This document shows positions 60,816 to 64,000 of a DNA stretch of 64,000 nucleotides, piece after piece. The stretch comes from an uncultured Eubacteriales bacterium. GTDB taxonomy: Bacteria > Bacillota > Clostridia > Christensenellales > Aristaeellaceae. The stretch is taken from the NCBI GenBank assembly GCA_902781945.1, contig CACZLE010000001.1:49693-113692 (forward strand), given 5' to 3'. The notes below the pieces were generated by a model. It saw only the letters and a list, made by a program, of their open reading frames with translations, made no database searches and was not told where the DNA came from. A program made the position numbers and the translations under genes. Position 1 is the stretch's first letter; each line of letters opens with the position of its first letter.

Positions 60816-61685
60816 ATGCGGATGGAGTGGCTGATCATCGGATTGCGAACGCTGGTCATCCTGTTCGCGCTCTATTGCTTTCTGACCGCGCCCAATCTTT
60901 TCCGGCGCAAGCTGTCCCACAAGCAGCTGACCGGCCACGATTACGCCCACCGCGGCCTCTATGACAACAAGCGCGGCGCGCCGGAAAACAGCCTGGCTGC
61001 CTTTCAAAAGGCCGTCATGAGCGGGTACGGCATCGAATTGGACGTGCGGGAGACAAGGGACCATGTGCTGGTGGTGCATCACGATGAGGACCTGGAGCGC
61101 TCCTGCGATGATCCCCGCCGCGTCTGCGACGTGCCGCTGAATGAGCTTCAGCAGCTTTCCCTATTCGGCTCCCAGGAATACATCCCCACCTTCGACGAGG
61201 TGCTGGCGCTGGTGAATTGCCAGGTGCCCTTGATCGTGGAGATCAAGACGGATTTCACCAATCATGATCTGCCTGAAAAAGTATATGATCGCCTGCGCAG
61301 ATATCCCGGCGTGTACTGCGTCGAATCCTTTGATCCCAGCGCCGTCCGCTGGTTCAAAAAGCACGCGCCCAAGGTGGTGCGGGGGCAATTGGCCTTTATG
61401 GAGGACTTTAAAAAGAACCGGGATCTGAGCGTGATGGACAAGATCAAGCGCGTGTTTCTGGGCTATCTGCTCATCGACTTCCTGGGACGTCCTGATTTCA
61501 TCGCCTACGGTTATGAGACCGATGCGAATATATCCTACCGCTTTGTCGCCGACGTGTTCCGTCCGCTCCTGGTCGCCTGGACGGTCCGGGACGAGGAAAC
61601 CTATCAGCGATTGCAGCAGGAATACGATATCCAAATTTTTGAACACTTCCGGGCAAAACGCAACCTGCCCACCAAGTATTCGTGA
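60816..61685 (+). CDS. Membrane-anchored glycerophosphodiester phosphodiesterase
   Basis: A 289-residue GDPD-family enzyme that splits glycerophosphodiesters to sn-glycerol 3-phosphate and an alcohol. One N-terminal membrane segment (WLIIGLRTLVILFALYCFL) precedes the TIM barrel. Catalytic and metal residues lie in DYAHRGLYDNKRGAPENSL, IELDVRETRDHVLVVHHDED and LIVEIKTD. AAGGAG is 4 bp before this ATG and 10 bp before a second ATG at 60822, so either may be used. Substrates could be lipid or teichoic-acid derived. Confidence 0.9.
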   Translation: MRMEWLIIGLRTLVILFALYCFLTAPNLFRRKLSHKQLTGHDYAHRGLYDNKRGAPENSLAAFQKAVMSGYGIELDVRETRDHVLVVHHDEDLERSCDDPRRVCDVPLNELQQLSLFGSQEYIPTFDEVLALVNCQVPLIVEIKTDFTNHDLPEKVYDRLRRYPGVYCVESFDPSAVRWFKKHAPKVVRGQLAFMEDFKKNRDLSVMDKIKRVFLGYLLIDFLGRPDFIAYGYETDANISYRFVADVFRPLLVAWTVRDEETYQRLQQEYDIQIFEHFRAKRNLPTKYS

Positions 61686-61704
61686 TCAAGGGAGGAAATG
61701 AACC

Positions 61705-62190
61705 ATGAGTGAAATCGAAAAGCGCGGCAACGTGATCACCGCCGAAGGCCTCAAGGCCCTGCAGGAGAGACTGGATTATCTGAAAACCACTGGCCGCGCG
61801 CAGATCGCCGAGCAGATCGCCGTCGCCCGTTCCTTTGGCGACTTGAGTGAAAACGCCGAGTACGACGCCGCCCGTAACGACCAGGCCAAGCTGGAAGGCG
61901 AGATCCTGGAATTGGAAGCCGCCATCCGCAACGCGGTGGTCATTTCCGACGACGAGACCAGCAACGACAAGGTCAACCTGGGAGCCAAAGTGAAGGTCTA
62001 TGACGAGGCTGAAAAATATGAGGAAGAATACCGGGTGGTGGGTCCCAGCGAAGCCGATCCGATGAACAACATCATTTCCACCGAAAGCCCCCTGGGCGCT
62101 TCCCTGATGGGCAAAAAGGTGGGCGATGTGGCCGTGGTGCTGGCCCCCGATGGGGAGATCCGCCTCCGTATTATGGCGATTTCCCGTTAA
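61705..62190 (+). CDS. greA: Transcription elongation factor GreA
   Basis: GreA enters the RNA polymerase secondary channel and stimulates transcript cleavage at backtracked sites. The 161-residue protein has the N-terminal coiled coil (about 10-78), with the acidic tip in the ARSFGDLSENAEYDAARNDQAKLEG region (D and E at the turn), and the C-terminal FKBP-like domain (STESPLGASLMGKKVGDVAVV). AGGGAGG precedes the ATG. The greA-lysS pairing is common in Firmicutes. Confidence 0.97.
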   Translation: MSEIEKRGNVITAEGLKALQERLDYLKTTGRAQIAEQIAVARSFGDLSENAEYDAARNDQAKLEGEILELEAAIRNAVVISDDETSNDKVNLGAKVKVYDEAEKYEEEYRVVGPSEADPMNNIISTESPLGASLMGKKVGDVAVVLAPDGEIRLRIMAISR

Positions 62191-62220
62191 ATAGATCAAT
62201 TTCCGCAAAGGAGTACACGC

Positions 62221-63714
62221 ATGTCTGAAAATCAGCAGGAAATGCAGAATACCGTCGATTACAGCGAGCAGGAGCAGATCCGTCGGGAAAAGCTCCAGGC
62301 GCTGATGGATAACGGTCAGAATCCCTATCTGATCACCAAGTACGATGTGACCCACGAAAGCAAGGATGTGCTGGACAATTTTGACGCCCTGGAAGGGCAG
62401 ATCGTGTCCATGGCGGGCCGCATGATCGGCCGCCACATCATGGGCAAGGCCTCCTTTGGCCGTATCCTGGACGGCGCGGGCAAGATCCAGATCTACGTCA
62501 AGCGGGACGACGTGGGCGAGGAGCCCTACGCCGCTTTCAAAAAATACGATCTGGGCGATCTGATCGGTGTCACCGGCAAGCCCTTCAAGACCAAGACCGG
62601 CGAAATCTCCATTCATGTGGAGAGCCTGACGCTGCTGGCCAAGTGCCTGAAGCCCCTGCCTGAAAAGTTCCACGGCCTGACGGATACCGACCTGCGTTAT
62701 CGTCAGCGCTATCTGGATATGATCGTCAATCCCGAAGTGCGGGATACCTTTGTCAAGCGCAGCCAGATCATCAGCGCTTTGCGCGCCTTCCTGGAAAGCC
62801 GGGGCTTCATGGAAGTGGAGACTCCTGTGCTGCATACCCAGGCGGGCGGCGCGGCGGCCCGGCCCTTCGTCACCCATCACAATACGCTGGATATCGACAT
62901 GTATCTGCGCATCGCCCTGGAGCTGCATCTCAAGCGCCTGATCGTGGGCGGCTTCCCGCGGGTGTATGAGATTGGCCGCGTGTTCCGCAACGAGGGCATG
63001 GACACCAAGCATAATCCCGAATTCACCATGCTGGAGCTCTATCAGGCCTATACCGATTTCCACGGCATGATGGATATTACGGAGGATATGTTCCGCTATG
63101 TGGCCCGGGCTGTGAACGGCACGGCCATCGTGCAGTATGGCGATGTGACCATCGACCTGGAAAAGCCCTTTGCCCGCATGAGCATGGTGGAGGCCGTCAA
63201 GCAGTATTCCGGCGTGGACTTCGACCAGATCCATACCCTGGAGGAAGCCCGCGCGGTGGCCGACGAACGGAAGATCCATTATGAAAAGCGCCATCAGAAG
63301 GGGGATATCCTCAATCTGTTCTTTGACGAATATGTGGAAGAGCATTTGATCCAGCCCACCTTCATCTATGGCCATCCCGTGGAGATTTCTCCCCTGGCCA
63401 AGAAGATGCCCGAAAACCCCGCCTATACAGAGCGTTTCGAGGTGTTCATCCTGGGCCGCGAGCATGGCAACGCCTTCTCTGAGCTCAACGATCCCATTGA
63501 TCAGCGCCAGCGCTTTGAAGCCCAGGCGGCCCTCAAGGCCCAGGGCGACGAAGAAGCCCATGGCGTGGACGAGGACTTCCTGAACGCCCTGGAGATCGGC
63601 ATGCCGCCCACCGGCGGCCTGGGTGTGGGCGTGGACCGTCTGGTGATGCTGCTCACCGCCGCGCCCTCCATCCGTGACGTGCTGCTGTTCCCCACCATGA
63701 AGCCGAATAAGTGA
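62221..63714 (+). CDS. lysS: Lysyl-tRNA synthetase (class II)
   Basis: A 497-residue class II synthetase. An N-terminal OB-fold anticodon domain (about 55-160, [17 protein letters not shown]) precedes the catalytic core: motif 1 [13 protein letters not shown], motif 2 [18 protein letters not shown], and motif 3 [29 protein letters not shown] is characteristic of LysRS. AAAGGAG precedes the ATG. It ends the operon before a hairpin terminator. Confidence 0.97.
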   Translation: MSENQQEMQNTVDYSEQEQIRREKLQALMDNGQNPYLITKYDVTHESKDVLDNFDALEGQIVSMAGRMIGRHIMGKASFGRILDGAGKIQIYVKRDDVGEEPYAAFKKYDLGDLIGVTGKPFKTKTGEISIHVESLTLLAKCLKPLPEKFHGLTDTDLRYRQRYLDMIVNPEVRDTFVKRSQIISALRAFLESRGFMEVETPVLHTQAGGAAARPFVTHHNTLDIDMYLRIALELHLKRLIVGGFPRVYEIGRVFRNEGMDTKHNPEFTMLELYQAYTDFHGMMDITEDMFRYVARAVNGTAIVQYGDVTIDLEKPFARMSMVEAVKQYSGVDFDQIHTLEEARAVADERKIHYEKRHQKGDILNLFFDEYVEEHLIQPTFIYGHPVEISPLAKKMPENPAYTERFEVFILGREHGNAFSELNDPIDQRQRFEAQAALKAQGDEEAHGVDEDFLNALEIGMPPTGGLGVGVDRLVMLLTAAPSIRDVLLFPTMKPNK

Positions 63715-63811
63715 AAAAGTGAGGAATATCAACGGGTTTCAGCATGTTAAAAAATGTGCTGACCACAAGTTTGACCAATTTTTCTTCTCGCAAAAGGGGA
63801 ACAATGACGAA

Positions 63812-63845
63812 GGCACTGCTACAATGAAGGCAGTGTCTTTTTTTT
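63812..63845 (+). terminator. Terminator after lysS
   Basis: GGCACTGC (63812-63819) pairs with GCAGTGTC (63830-63837), one G-T wobble, with a 10-nt loop and T8. The bases between lysS and this hairpin hold no gene I can support. Confidence 0.8.
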
Positions 63846-63902
63846 ATCGGTTCAGATATAAACGCTATTGCGGTAACGCTTATATGTGTATCGAGAAAAA
63901 GA

Positions 63903-63940
63903 AGGGGCTGTTGCACTAAAAAAAGTGCAGCAGCCTCTTT
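63903..63940. terminator. Long hairpin with T-run near the window end
   Basis: A 14-bp stem with wobbles (63903-63916 with 63925-63938) around an A-rich loop, followed on + by T6. It reads GGGGCTGTTGCAC in the left arm. It looks like a terminator and may belong to a gene beyond the window or to a decayed insertion sequence; nothing coding is seen between 63846 and 64000. Confidence 0.55.
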
Positions 63941-64000
63941 TTTATTGGCAGACAAGCGACAAGGCGCCCTCAAAAATAAGAAGATATCTGTTTTTAGGGG

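Overview
The window reads as a chromosomal segment of a moderately high-GC, spore-lineage Firmicute (class Clostridia; a Christensenellales-like gut or rumen organism is my guess, not shown). The support is the AGGAGG-type ribosome binding sites throughout, the yqfC-yqfD-phoH-pgpH-ybeY/cdd-era block with two sporulation-associated genes, an OhrR very like that of Bacillus, a Crh-like HPr homologue and consistent sigma-A promoters with 17-bp spacers. Coding density is high, no gap exceeds 300 bases, and there is no CRISPR array, intact insertion sequence or prophage.

Layout. 1-7.3 kb (+): a SNF2-family helicase with an N-terminal PD-(D/E)XK nuclease-like domain, then a strong promoter and the run ruvC-ruvA-ruvB-queA-psuK-psuG (Holliday junction processing, queuosine synthesis, pseudouridine breakdown), ending at a bidirectional terminator. 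7.3-16.2 kb (-): a seven-gene hexuronate operon, in transcription order uxaB-uxaA-eda-uxuA-uxuB-kdgK-uxaC, covering galacturonate and glucuronate to pyruvate and glyceraldehyde 3-phosphate. 16.4-23.3 kb (+), divergent from it: a TIM-barrel protein, pectin methylesterase, a small GH105-like protein, GH28 polygalacturonase, kduI, kduD and a serine hydrolase. These pectin enzymes lack visible signal peptides, so the locus appears to process imported pectic oligosaccharides in the cytoplasm and feed 2-keto-3-deoxygluconate into KdgK and Eda.

23.4-25.6 kb (-): an AraC-type regulator, a Sir2 deacylase and an apparently leaderless lysozyme-like gene. 25.7-37.8 kb (-): a second carbohydrate locus with a GH2 beta-mannosidase, a LacI regulator, a solute-binding protein, an Opp-type ABC transporter (two permeases, two ATPases) and a cytoplasmic GH3 beta-glucosidase. 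Similar CG-centred LacI-type operators lie in both promoters. 37.8-41.4 kb (-): tex, bcp and a patatin-like hydrolase. 41.4-43.5 kb (+): a peroxide/metal operon of glutathione peroxidase, an MntE-like CDF exporter and OhrR, with a perfect 19-bp palindrome just downstream of its promoter.

43.6-49.2 kb (-): secG, an acyl-CoA synthetase preceded by a 22-codon leader ORF and hairpin, two G3E (CobW-type) GTPases (one fused to a DUF1980-like domain, one with a roughly 80-residue His/acidic tract), a CapA-like protein and tRNA-Leu(CAA). 49.3-57.4 kb (-): a polytopic membrane protein, era, a ybeY-cytidine deaminase fusion, pgpH, phoH, yqfD, yqfC and an HPr-like gene. 57.5-60.6 kb (-): glnS and gltX. 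60.8-63.7 kb (+): a membrane glycerophosphodiesterase, greA and lysS. The last 290 bases hold only hairpins.

Functions are read from motifs and family resemblance by eye; no database search was run. Starts were chosen by ribosome binding site and spacing, and several differ from the longest open frame.
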